34,326 bases of DNA, from NCBI GenBank assembly GCA_963575745.1, contig CAUYUJ010009429.1:1-34326 (forward strand), given 5' to 3'. The translations under genes and the position numbers were made by a program. This document shows, one piece after another, positions 12,412-22,261 of this stretch (its first letter is position 1; each line of letters begins with the position of its first letter). The notes beneath the pieces are model-generated. The model was given only the letters and a program-made list of their open reading frames with translations. It had not been told where the DNA came from and ran no database searches. The DNA comes from Prorocentrum cordatum (lineage: Eukaryota > Sar > Dinophyceae > Prorocentrales > Prorocentraceae).

Positions 12412-15400
12412 ATGGCGCCCAAGAAAGTGATCGGCAAGTTTTCGAAGGCCAAGGGTAAGGCCAAGGCTGCCGCGAAGCGCGTGGCTGGTGGTGATGAGGA
12501 CCACCCGCTCAAAATCAAGTTGCTCCATTCAATTTCGCTGGCACGCCTGGGGCTTGGGGCCCGAAGTGTTTTGGGTGGTGTGGGGCTGCGTATACACATC
12601 TATGTACAATCCACTAGGCTCGCGTTCTTCGTCGCCCTGCTGCTGCGCCGCCAGCGGAGATCGCCCCGCGCAACAAGGGGACCGCGGTGCTCGCGCAGAT
12701 GGCCAGTGGCTTGACCGTCGATCAGAAGATCGAGCTCTTCAGGCGCCGCGTAGAAGGAGGATGAGGATGATGAGGATATTGAGGGACATACTGGCGATGA
12801 TGATGACGGTGTATTAAGTGGAGACTGTCGAAGATGAGACGAACATGGGATGATGAGGGACCGATGCTGAGCATGGGAGGGTTGAGGAGGACGTTGAGGA
12901 GAATACGATCGTACTGACGATGTTCGGTTGCCGTTTTGACATGCAATAACACCGCTGCCAGGCGCGTGGGCGACCCCGGGGACTTGCGGCAGCTCAAGGC
13001 GATCTTCACGGCGGACGAGCCCCGCAAGCTCTACGGGCGCTTCCGCACGGCTCGCCAGTACAACCAGGGCGTGGCGACCAAGTATGACCAGGTTTCGTGT
13101 TCAATTATAGTACAGGTTCACACGGTTGTGGGGTGTGGTGACACGCTGTAATGCTGATGCCGAGATGCATGCTGTGCGAGTGTGCATGGGTGCGGCTCAT
13201 ATGGCCTCCAGGGGTCTCCAGACTGGCTCCAGGGGGATGTCCGACGCCCAGATGTCGTCCAGGATACCTTCAGGGCGCCTGCAGGAGGGTAACGAGGATC
13301 CGGATGAGGAAGACAAGGATGATGATGAAGATGGACGGCTGATGGACGGTAAAAGGCGGATCGGTGGTGGATGGAGGAGACGGCATGCGGGGTGATGAGG
13401 GGGAGGAGGAGGGCGAGGCGTACGCGGATGGTGATGACGTTGAGGATGATGAGGGTGAGGGGATCGATCCCCTCCGAAGGTGGCGAACGACAAGACGTCC
13501 AAGGGTGGGGCCAAGCGGGCCGCATCGGTCATGCTGGTGGCCTGGCTGGTGGACCCAGAGATGGACGAGCTGTTCTGGGACGTGGCCCAGGGCATATCGT
13601 ACAGCGAGGGCGTCACCAGCGAGTCCACATGGATGTCGCAGAAACAGCTGTGCGACAAGTACGGGGAGAGCGACGCGGAGGAGATGATAGATCAAGGGCT
13701 GGTGCAGGTTCCGAGTGCTCGCGCCTCCTGTCCTCTACACGCCCTTTGTATCGCTCTCAGCGTCCTTGGTATTCGTCTCCAAGTCGTCAGCCGCCTCGCG
13801 CGCACCCCTCACCCATATCCTCATCCCACTCATCATTATCCTCCTCATCCGTTCCTCATCCTCCTCGTCCTCCGTTCGTCCTCCTCATCCTCATCCTCAT
13901 CATCTTTCCCCCCCCCCTCCTCCTCATCCTCCGTATCGGTGTCCTCCTCCTTCTCCTCCTCCTCCCCCTCCTACCTCCGCATCATCCGCCTCGACCTGTT
14001 CCTCCTCTCCCTCATCGTCCTCCTCCTCGGGTCAGGCCGCGTCCGAAGAACCCGCGACGGAAGCGGTGCCTGGGCCAGGTCGACAGCTTCAAGCGCTCGG
14101 TGCAGCGCAGCAAGACGACGAAGGCCCTTCTCGGTAATCCACGCCATGCGTACCCGATATATGGTTTCCAATTTCGTTACTTAGGTGCCCCTCTCTTCCT
14201 GGCACAGTGGCCCCTGGCCGTCTGGTATGTTCATGTGCACCCCTGGCGCCCTTTTCCTTCTGAAATAGCAATGACGTCCCCTGGTCCCTGGAACCTAGGG
14301 CGGCATTCCCAAACCGGTGCATCGTTGCCGTTCGATTGCGAAGATGAGAATGGTGATGTGGCGGCTGGATCAGGGTGATTACGATTAGGCTTGGGATGAG
14401 TATGAGGGTGGGTAGGATAAGGTAAGGATGCGGGCGATGTGTAGGGTGGTGATGCCGATGCTGGTGTGTAGGATGAGGGCGTAATAATGACGATGCTTCG
14501 CTATCGAACCGCCCGACCCAGGCATCTGGCAGGAGAGCCGCCAGCCAGGGCCAATACGGCATGCTCGCCGACTCGCTGGCCAGGGTCGGCATGCAGGACT
14601 GCGCTCGCGCAGGTTCTCACCGATTCGCAACCGAAGCGTCTGACAACTCTCTGTCGTCGGCGGCTCACGGGTTTGATGTCTCTTGCCTTCGCCCATTGCC
14701 ATCGTGCCCAATCCTCGTCCATCATCTCTTCCCCCACCCGCGCCATCCTTCCCATTGCCTCCCCCGCATTCCTACTACCCCGCGTCCGATTCGCCAGCCT
14801 ATCGGCCTAACCAATTTCAGGTGGTGCGCGTTCTTTCGGAGGAGGTCGCGTGATAGTAGTGTCCGATTGGCCGTTGCTGCCCCCCCCCCCCCTTGCAAGC
14901 CAGGCTCGTTCCGCGCCGTTGGCCTGGGCGCCCTCGGCGTGGACGACGCTGGCGACGCCGACGACGAGGAGGGCGGCGGCAACAAGCGTGGTCGCAGCAG
15001 CAAGGGCCGCGGCTCCACTGCTGGCCGTGGCAGCGGCGGCAGGGGCGGCCGCGGCGGCAGGGGCCGCGGCCGCGGCAGCGGCGGCCAGCGCCCAACGGTG
15101 AACCAGGATCGCAGTTTCCCCATACGATGATGATGCATGACGTTGAACCCCCTTGCGCACATCGAACTGTTTGTTTCGTTTGGGACATCCTGGACGAATT
15201 GCGTGTTTTGCTTGAGACATGCTCTACGATGTGTGTATCGCGCTTGAAACGTCATCGACCAGTTGTATGTCTCGCTTGAGACATCCGTGGTGCAGTGATT
15301 GGTTCGCGTGATGCATGTGGAATGCTGGCGAGGATTACGGTGATTCGGACATCTGGCACGCGTGCGGGTCTGTCAGAGTCTGCGGACTGGCGTAAGCCTC

Positions 15401-16191
15401 ATGACTGTATGATCACGTGCACGCGTATGAAACGCGTCTGGCTGCGCCGTGGTGCAGATTGGTTGACGGTCGCGTGCGCGCGTGATATGGGTGTGGTCAC
15501 GACATGTATGCACACACCGAACGAACATGATTCACATACACGCATCACGGACAATGTGTGGCATTGTGCGCAACGCCGCGCATGCTGAAACAATTTTCTT
15601 CAGCAGATGCACGAGTTGGTGTCGATCGAGTCGACGAGCCTCATCGGGAAGGAGCACTGCATCGAGAAGCTGCGCGAATTCCAGACGACGGGCCAGGCGG
15701 TCGTCGCGCTGGGGGGCGCGGTCGGGGTTGGGTTCTCAACCACGCTGGCAAGGACCGCATTTCTGTGTCCGAGAGTTGTTTGCAGCGCGTTGTGTTACCA
15801 TCTACGGGCTGAGATCGATTCGGGAGGCTGTTTGAGATATCCTGTAGCCCGATTGGGATCTGGGGTCGCCCGTTTGAGGCCGCTCGAGAGAATCGATATC
15901 GACTCGGGGTACGGACTACGTTTCATATTCCGTTTGGTTCGATGTTACGTTTCGCTCCATCACGAGCGACTCCGAACGTGTATCGAGCATGTTTCGTCTG
16001 TCGCGTGTCAAACACATATCTAGAACACGTCCAACGCCAAGAAGGTCAGCGTCCGCCTCCAGAAGAGCCTCGGGGACGCGAACTTGTGTTTGATGGAGCC
16101 CGACGGCGAATCGCCCCAGTCGCTGAAGAGGCTGACGGTGCTCTTCAAGAAGCACTTCCAGGATGTGGTCGGCCTGGACCTTCTGCACTAA
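12412..16191 (+). CDS. Gene 4: nine-exon basic protein with an RGG-rich segment
   Basis: Nine exons join in one frame: 12412-12487, 12655-12742, 12962-13091, 13480-13697, 14036-14123, 14522-14612, 14904-15097, 15604-15726 and 16024-16191 (TAA). Total 1176 bases, 391 residues. Introns 2, 4 and 5 need GC donors (TTCAG|GC, CAAGG|GC, CGAAG|GC); others are GT. Residues 1-25 are Lys-rich (MAPKKVIGKFSKAKGKAKAA). Exons 2-3 read AVLAQMASGLTVDQKIELF / RRVGDPGDLRQLKAIF. Exon 4 has ASVMLVAWLVDPEMDELFW and STWMSQKQLCDKYG; exon 5 KNPRRKRCLGQVDSF. Exon 7 (residues about 231-295) is acidic, then RGG-rich (GRGSGGRGGRGGRGRGRGSG), typical of RNA-binding proteins. The C-terminus reads KRLTVLFKKHFQDVVGLDLLH. No named domain was recognised; similar exon 3-5 blocks occur, from memory, in dinoflagellate predicted proteins. 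RNA binding is inferred from composition only. The exon 7/8 border may instead be CAG|GA with CAG|ATG. Confidence 0.82.
15145..15300 (+). repeat. Short degenerate repeats (CGCTTGAGACATC) in gene 4 intron 7
   Basis: Four imperfect copies of a 30-40 base unit containing (T/C)G(T/C)TTGAGACAT, variants TCGTTTGGGACATCC and GCGCTTGAAACGTC included, follow each other. The intron (15098-15603) holds nothing else recognisable apart from mixed CACG/CATG-rich sequence. Confidence 0.5.
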
Positions 16192-16877
16192 GTAACGGGG
16201 CGGGCCTGCGAGGCCACCGCACCAGAGGCAACTTGGCATAAGTGCCTACTTTGAAACATACGGGTCCAAAGCGGCCCCGCACGGGGCCACGTGTTTTTTT
16301 GTGCACGGTCGGGTCATCACAGAGAACGAGCCCCGACGGGGTTCGATCAAGCGATGCCGAAATTGCCTCTGGTGTTACACTAACGTGTTTTCAGTGCCTG
16401 CCTGCGGCACGGACCGTGGCGGCATGCGATGTCGCCAGAAATGCAGCGCACCCGACCAGTGGCACACCAATGTCCCATGGGGTGCAAGCACGTATACACA
16501 ATTGGGTACACACGGGTACACCTACACGCATCCATCCATCACATACAAATATACCAATGCACGCACGCGTGCATACAGCGACACTCACAACCACATGCGC
16601 ACACCCACATGTACGCACATAAATGCAGACATGTTCACACGTGCACCCACATGCAACACCTTCACCACCGCGTGTATACCATAACTGCACGGGCGATGGA
16701 GTTCGCGGGTGTGCATGACGATAGGTATGGGGCTTCGGGGCTTGACCATCACACTGTAGGGTGCCATCTGGATCAGGGGTGAGGGTGCATGTGCAGAGTG
16801 GCATGCGTCACCCCTCCACCTTCGGACACACCGCTGGCATTTCGGCAGAAGCTGCTGGGCGCGTGTTTTGTCTCACG
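16192..16877. other. Intergenic region between genes 4 and 5
   Basis: After the gene 4 stop there is a GGCCCCGCACGGGGCC inverted repeat and a T7 run (16273-16300). An ACAC/CATGCAC-rich low-complexity stretch follows (16485-16670). No exon was supported here. The frame open from 16761 into gene 5 is probably 5' leader. Confidence 0.45.
16831..16851 (+). other. Possible degraded spliced-leader relic upstream of gene 5
   Basis: CCGCTGGCATTTCGGCAGAAG matches the DinoSL consensus (21 bases without the leading D) at 15 of 21 positions, ungapped, ending 26 bases before the ATG of gene 5. A match this weak could occur by chance somewhere in the window; only its position makes it worth noting. Confidence 0.25.
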
Positions 16878-19800
16878 ATGCCTCGGCGGAAGAGGCGCCG
16901 CAGCGATGATGCAGGCGCAGACAGCGATGCCGCGCACTCGTGGGATGAGCCAGCTCTGTCCGGGCAGGTGCCAGATCTTCTGGTGGACTGGGCGCGGGGC
17001 AATATCCCAACTGTACAAGTGCAAAAGAGGTTACGCGCATCGCTGATGGACGGGGCCACGTGTCCCGAGGTAGCCGAGTTGGCGAAGCATGGTGGACATG
17101 GACGCTGCCCCCAAACTATACATAGGGATCTGACTCGTACGTTCCTCAGCGACATGCATATGCCGCACCCGCAATCCCTGGTCGGTGTAGCCACGAACCC
17201 CCGTACTACGAAACCGTGCCATCCACGGGTGGACATGCCATTGCCTCACGATTGGTTCTCTCACTTGTTCCACCACTACCGTGACGAGTTTTGGCGGCTA
17301 TTTGCAATTTCAGATGTCGAGACGTTCTGGAGTGGCGCGAGCAGGTTCGGGGTTCGATCTTTGGAAACTGTGTGATACCACCATGCAGCACTACGGTTGC
17401 ACGCGTATGCACTCTGCCGCATGATCACGTGCATACCGAAATACTTCACGCGCGGGCGTACAGTATCATATGTATGCGCACGTCTACGTCGCAACCTTGG
17501 CGTATTGCCATACACACGCCTCGAAGGGAATGGTCTCACGCATGCGTCTACCTTCATTTGTATCTCACCATACACACACGCGCGCATACATATCACCATG
17601 TGGCTGCAGTACGCGTGCAATGCGCGATTTCCAACGTCTCGCAGTCATGATCCCAAATTGAGAGGCCACCCTGTGTGGCCCAAGCCCTCCTGCAACAAGT
17701 GGATGGTTCCGTTGCGGGTCCATGGGGATGGGGCCGAGTTTGTATCTCGGGATAGTTTGACTACAATCAGTATGTCGTCTCTCATGTGCGTGGGAACGGC
17801 TAGGTCCATTACTCCTCTATTCTTGGCGTCGTGGCCCCTGAGCTGCGCGACGCCGCCCGACACGTGGCATGAGATTTAGGAAATGCTGTGCTGGTCCTTT
17901 ACCGCTCTGGTTGAAGGCCGCCACCCTGCGCGCGATCGCAAGGCTTCGCCGCGACCCCGCCATCCGACGCGCGAGGGCGGGGTGGGTGGGTGGGGGGGGG
18001 GGGGAGGGGAGGGGGGGGGGCGCGACCGACGTAAGGCCGACCGAAGGTTGGTAACACCTAGGATGCGGGAGGGCAAATGTAACGGATAGGTTGGGAGGGG
18101 GTGGTGGTGGTGGTGGTGGTGCCAGTTTCAACAGCCGAAATCAGTTGTTCGCCAATTCCCCCACGCGCGCGTGCATTAGGGAATGCGGTCTGGCGTGACA
18201 ATGAGTTCGAGCGGGGCTCACAACGGTGACGGGATCGTGGAAAGTTGTTGTGCAGCGAGCAATGCCCGTTCAAAGCATTCATATATGGGATCCTGGGTGA
18301 CCTGGATTTCTTTACCAAAGATTTCGGCATGCCGCGCAACAACTGCAATGCATTCTGTTTCCGCTGTCGTGCAGGTCGCTCTCCGACAGCTCGTCCATGG
18401 ACGAGTTTTACCCAGGTGGGCTTTTTATTTCACGCTTCCTCTCCCCTCGTCCAGCCTCGCGTTCTCTGTCTTGCTTCCGCCTGTTCTAGCCAAATCGCTT
18501 CGCGATAATAATACGGCATCCCCAGATTGGGCAGCCTGGACATTGGTCTACGATGGAGCGACGTGGCCCAACACTGGCTCATACGGATCATCCCGTATTC
18601 AGGTTGATTCCTGGGGTGACCCATTGGACGTTGTGCCTGGATCTTCTCCATGCGCTCGATCTCGGTGTAAGCCAGCACGTGATTGGGAACATGTTGTACG
18701 AGCTTGTGTACGAACGGGTAGGTGGTACCCCGAAAAACATTTTCCGATATATGCAGCCAGATCCACGACATTTACGATCGACGAGGCACGCAAAACCGAG
18801 TCACATACAACGGCTTTCGCACCGTCCCGCCTGACCATGACCAACCATTCGGGCAATCATTGTAGGACCATCCCCTGAAACACCACACACGTCAAACATG
18901 CACGTGCGGCTTTGCAAAAAAAAAAAAACATCGGGTAATAACGTGGTCTTAGCCTGTCGACGCTGAGCCAGGTTGTTCTCAGGCGTGGCGGATCATTTGG
19001 CTTGAAAATGTTTCTATCGGATCAGCGACACCCGCACTCTGATTTCCCGAAGTTGTCGAGCAGCATCAAAGCTGCTGAATGTCGAGCTCTGGCCCCTGTC
19101 ATATCAGAACTGTGTGCGCGGTACGACATTCCTGGGGACGTGGGGTGGCGATCACGCACGCTGTGCATCAGAAACCTAGTGCGATTCTACGACGCGTGCG
19201 ACGGAGCAGGGGTGTTTCCTTCACCTGGCGAGCGCGGTCGCATGGCGAACGCAGCCAGGTCATGCCTTGCGCGTTACAGCTCATTGGCACGTGACGCGGC
19301 GAACTCGGAAAATGAAATGGAGCATCGTCAACAAATTGTTGACGCTTCGCGAATCCCCACCAGCCCATCTAGGAACGATGCCCAGAGGAATTGCCTGGAT
19401 CAGGGAAGTGGACAGCACACAGAGGACGCCATTCTGAGACATAGTGGAGTATCCTTAGCCATCTTGGAAGTACTCGTGGGCTCTCCCAGGCGCTCGTGGA
19501 GTCATTTTAACCCGCCCCCCCCCCCCCCCCCCCCCTTCAATGGGCCAACATGTGGGTGAAACCTTCGTGGCAACAAATATGCAGCATTCTCCTCGGGGTC
19601 CCTTGCTCTTGGGTGCCTATTGGGGGCCTTCTGGGTGTGCCTTGGGGGCCTCTTGGTGCCATCTTGGGGCCATCGACCTCTTGGGCCCCCCCCTGGGCGC
19701 TTCTTGGGGCCATCTTGGAGGATATCGATCAACCAAGATGGGAGTATCAATTAGCCCCCCCCCCCCAGGAGGCAAACATGATGCCAACACCCTTGTAAAA

Positions 19801-20164
19801 CCAATGGGTGTGGATTCCTCACCGAGACCGTTTTGACATTCTCGCCGAGGCCTCTTGGAGCATCTTAAGTGCCTCTGGGGGGTCTCTTGGGGCCCCTTGT
19901 AGGTTTGGGAGCCTCCTGGGGGCGTCTTGGGGGCCTCTTGGGGGCATCTTGGGGCCGCCATGCGACCTCTTGAGACCTCCTTGGCGCTTCTTGGGGCCAT
20001 CTTGAATGAGATCGACCAAACACGAGGGGGGGGGGGCATTAATTCTTCACGCTTCGCGTATCCCCACCAGCCCATCTCAAAACATCAACTCTTGCGAAGC
20101 ATGCCGACAGTCGTGTTTTTCAGGCGTGTTTCCGCCTGCCCCCGCATATCTCCGGGCCTCTCGT

Positions 20165-20400
20165 CCTGGTGTGAGTCGTTCGGGCTTCTCGTGGTGAGAG
20201 TTGTTCGGGCGTCCTGGTGTGAGTCGTTCGGGCTCCTCCTCCTGGTGTGAGTCGTTCGGGCTCCTCGTGGTGTGAGTCGTTCGGGGCCCTCGTCCTGGTG
20301 TGAGTCGTTCGGGCCCCTCGTGGTGTGAGTCGTTCGGGCGCCTCGTCCTGGTGTGAGTCGTTCGGGCCCCCCCTCCTGGTGTGAGTCGTTCGGGCTCCTC
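20165..20400 (+). repeat. Minisatellite CTGGTGTGAGTCGTTCGGGC
   Basis: About eight units alternate between CTCGTGGTGTGAGTCGTTCG and CTCGTCCTGGTGTGAGTCG forms with GGGC(T/C)CCTCG linkers, period about 26-32 bases. It lies in the nested TIR element. The Thr-His-Thr-Arg frames on the other strand are repeat artefacts. Confidence 0.85.
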
Positions 20401-20645
20401 GTGGGGCCTCTTGGGGGCCTCTTGGAGCCTCTTGGGGCCTCTTGGGGGCCTCTTGGGCGCCTCTGGGGAGCCTCTTGGGGGCCTCTGGGGGCCTCTTGAG
20501 GCCTCTTGGGGGCCTCTTGGGGGCCACTTGGAGGCTTCTTGGGGCCGCTTGGGGGCCTCTGGGAGGCCTCTTGGAGGCCTCTGGGGAGCCTCCTGGGAGC
20601 ATCTTGGGGCCATCTTGGGGCCTCTTGCGACCTCCTCAGAAGCGC
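20400..20645 (+). repeat. Minisatellite GGCCTCTTGGG
   Basis: Irregular tandem copies of GGCCTCTTGGGG(G) and GGAGCCTCTTGG, about 15 bases each, fill the second half of the nested element's core. The word is the same CTTGGGGCC used in the element's 270-bp subrepeats, so the minisatellite probably arose by expansion of part of a subrepeat. Confidence 0.85.
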
Positions 20646-21796
20646 AAATGGGAGCTACGCCCTGAGAAGGACAAAATGAACCCACAACCTTCGTAAAATC
20701 AATGATTTTGCTATGAAGGAAGATGAGCGCGGCCCCCTCAGGAGGCCAAAATGAGGCCAACACCGTCGTAAAATCAATGATTCTGGCGTCAACGAAGAGC
20801 AGAGGGGCCTATCTCCCTCCCCCCGTCGGGGCCAGAATCCTCGTGAGGGTCGTCGTTTTTTAGCCCTCCCAGGAGTCGAACAAGACCCCTCCAACCACCC
20901 GCGAAACCCCCTCTCCAGGTCCAGGGGGAGGGGGTAGGGGGAGGGGTAAACCCCTCCCCGAAGGGGAAGAAGGGGGGTTGAGGACAGAGAGAGCTCGCTA
21001 AACCACTCACGCCCAAAGGGCTGGTGGGATTAGGCTTGCCCCCCCCCCCCCCCCCCCCCACACCACCACCGCCCCACCCCACCCACCCACCCCCAGGATG
21101 CCACAATGGGGCCACCACCCTAATCGAACTAATGAGTTTGACTTCCTCGCCGGGGCCGCGTTTGGCATTATCGCCGTGGCCAATTGTAGCATCTTAGGTG
21201 CCACTGGTGTGTGGGGGGGGGGGAGCTCTTGGGGGTATCGTGGGGGCCTCCTGAGGCAACGTTGGGGCCATCTGGGGGCCGTCTTGGGACCTCTTGGGCG
21301 CTTCTTGGGGCCGTCCTGTATGAGATCTATCAACGACGTGCGGAGCATTAATTAGCCCTGCCCCCCAGGAGGCCAAACATGGGACCAACACCTTAGTAAA
21401 CTCAATGAAGTGCGCTTTCTCGCCGAGGCCGTTTTGGGCGCCCTGACACCTCGCGGCCCCTCCCGTCAAGGTCCACGGGGAGGGGGTCGGGGGAGGGGTA
21501 AACCCCTTCCCGAAGGGGATGGAGGGGTGGAAGAGGACACTCCCTAAACCACCGACGCCCAGAGGGCTGGTGGGATTCCGCTTCTGGCATCACCTGGGGG
21601 TCGACGAGTCTCATGTCAATCCACGGCAGCTTTGGACGTATCAGGGTGAGGATTTCCAGCGGCACATTTCGACTGCAGCCAACTCGTGTGCGGAAGGGGC
21701 GGCAGTTTTAGATGTGTTTAACAAGCTCGTACAGAAAGTACGGGCAGGCAAGCATGAGGAGCGATGCGATGTGCCCGCCGGCCCCCACCCACCATC

Positions 21797-21850
21797 GACA
21801 TCTCACAAAAATATCACGTAATGTGTGCGTGAGATTTTGGTGAGATGCGT
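21797..21850. repeat. Palindromic ATCTCAC/GTGAGAT repeat at the end of gene 5
   Basis: ACATCTCACAAAAATATCACG, then GTGCGTGAGATTTTGGTGAGA, makes an imperfect hairpin related to the palindromic clusters at 3654 and 11700. The open frame and stop of gene 5 run into it, so the true end of the ancestral protein probably lay a little upstream. Confidence 0.6.
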
Positions 21851-22261
21851 GCGATGTCTGGTCGGCTGGTTGTTGGTTTAAGACTGATTGGCAAATTGGT
21901 TGGTTGATTGACTGGCTGCTCCCCCCGTGAAGGCATCGTTGGACAGCATGCTGAATGCTTAGGTTGCCCCACGATGGGGTCGTTTGATATGGAGTACGTG
22001 CGAGGGTGCCAAGATTAGGCAGCGGGTGCTGCCCGAAGTCATTTTGCCTTGATGCGCGTCGGAGCGACTCTCGCGACGCTACCCTCCGTGGGAACCTCTC
22101 GTTCCCGATAGCGTTGCAAGAACACGATGGGGGCTGACGGGATGAATGGGACAAGATGACAGTTACGACGAGGAGGAGGGGGTGACGCGGGGAGGTGAGT
22201 GGGGGAGGGGGAAGGGATGCGACGCAGGGCGAGAACGCCGATGATAATGTGAATATGTGAG
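21851..22261. other. Between genes 5 and 6: unresolved, possible decayed exon
   Basis: TTGGTTGATTGACTGGC-type repeats occur at 21868-21920. From 21930 a frame reads ASLDSMLNA, stop, VAPRWGRLIW and EGAKIRQRVLPEVILP, which is protein-like but interrupted by stops; it may be a decayed exon. The rest (22130-22260) is GA-rich intron-like sequence. Confidence 0.3.

Larger units (their letters stand above)
20045..21036 (+). mobile_element. Nested TIR element within copy 2
   Basis: It opens with TTCACGCTTCGCGTATCCC / CACCAGCCCATCT and closes with the right-arm module and CCCAAAGGGCTGGTGGGATTAG. Inverted, the end reads CTAATCCCACCAGCCC. The interior is two minisatellites (20165-20395 and 20400-20640) and two short GTAAAATCAATGAT units (20692-20790). 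Order is left-left-right-right with the outer copy, which fits insertion of one element into another. Confidence 0.62.
19338..21580 (+). mobile_element. TIR element copy 2 inside gene 5, hosting a nested copy
   Basis: The left end (GTTGACGCTTCGCGAATCCC, then CACCAGCCC) directly follows coding sequence ending GAGCATCGTCAACAAATT. The right end, GCCCAGAGGGCTGGTGGGATTCCG, directly precedes coding sequence for FWHHLG. Inverting the right end gives GCGGAATCCCACCAGCCC against GCGAATCCCCACCAGCCC on the left. Inside are subrepeats at about 19540, 19800, 21120 and 21395, the right arm at 21452-21580, and a second bracketed element (20045-21036). Near-identity of the left 40 bases with copy 1 at 9720 shows one family. 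No transposase gene was seen, so it would be non-autonomous. Confidence 0.72.
16878..21821 (+). pseudogene. Gene 5: broken member of a dinoflagellate multi-exon family
   Basis: Exons 16878-17344, 17645-17937, 18180-18415, 18526-18717, 18761-18861, 18983-19337 and a last one from about 21580 to a TAA at 21821; phases of the first six agree. Start MPRRKRRRSDDAG. Conserved-looking blocks: ARGNIPTVQVQKRL and GGHGRCPQTIHRDLT (exon 1), WMVPLRVHGDGAEF (exon 2), YGILGDLDFFTKDFGMP with FCFRCRAG (exon 3), HPVFRLIPG and CLDLLHALDLGVSQHVIGN (exon 4), IHDIYDRRGTQNR (exon 5), LKMFLSDQ and SSSIKAAE (exon 6), NPRQLWTYQGEDF (last). From memory these belong to a large uncharacterised dinoflagellate family; the D-x-LH and NPR..WTY..EDF pattern only loosely recalls TNP2-type transposases. 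Exon 2 has TAG at 17877-17879 where Trp fits, exon 3 TGA at 18227-18229 where Arg fits. Exons 6 and 7 are separated by TIR elements and a short conserved stretch before FWHHLG seems lost. Confidence 0.78.

Noticed and set aside
16273-16300. GGCCCCGCACGGGGCC hairpin plus T-run as a bacterial-type terminator
   Set aside because: The host gene is spliced and eukaryotic; this kind of terminator is not expected.
16485-16680. His/Thr-rich frames between genes 4 and 5
   Set aside because: They arise from ACAC/CATGCAC low-complexity DNA and change character as soon as it ends.
18917-18930. A14 run as a retroposition poly-A tail
   Set aside because: It lies inside an intron of gene 5 between phase-matched exons, with no sign of a retrocopy ending there.
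20165-20640. Regular repeats as a CRISPR-like array
   Set aside because: Units are contiguous without unique spacers, and the context is a eukaryotic intron element.
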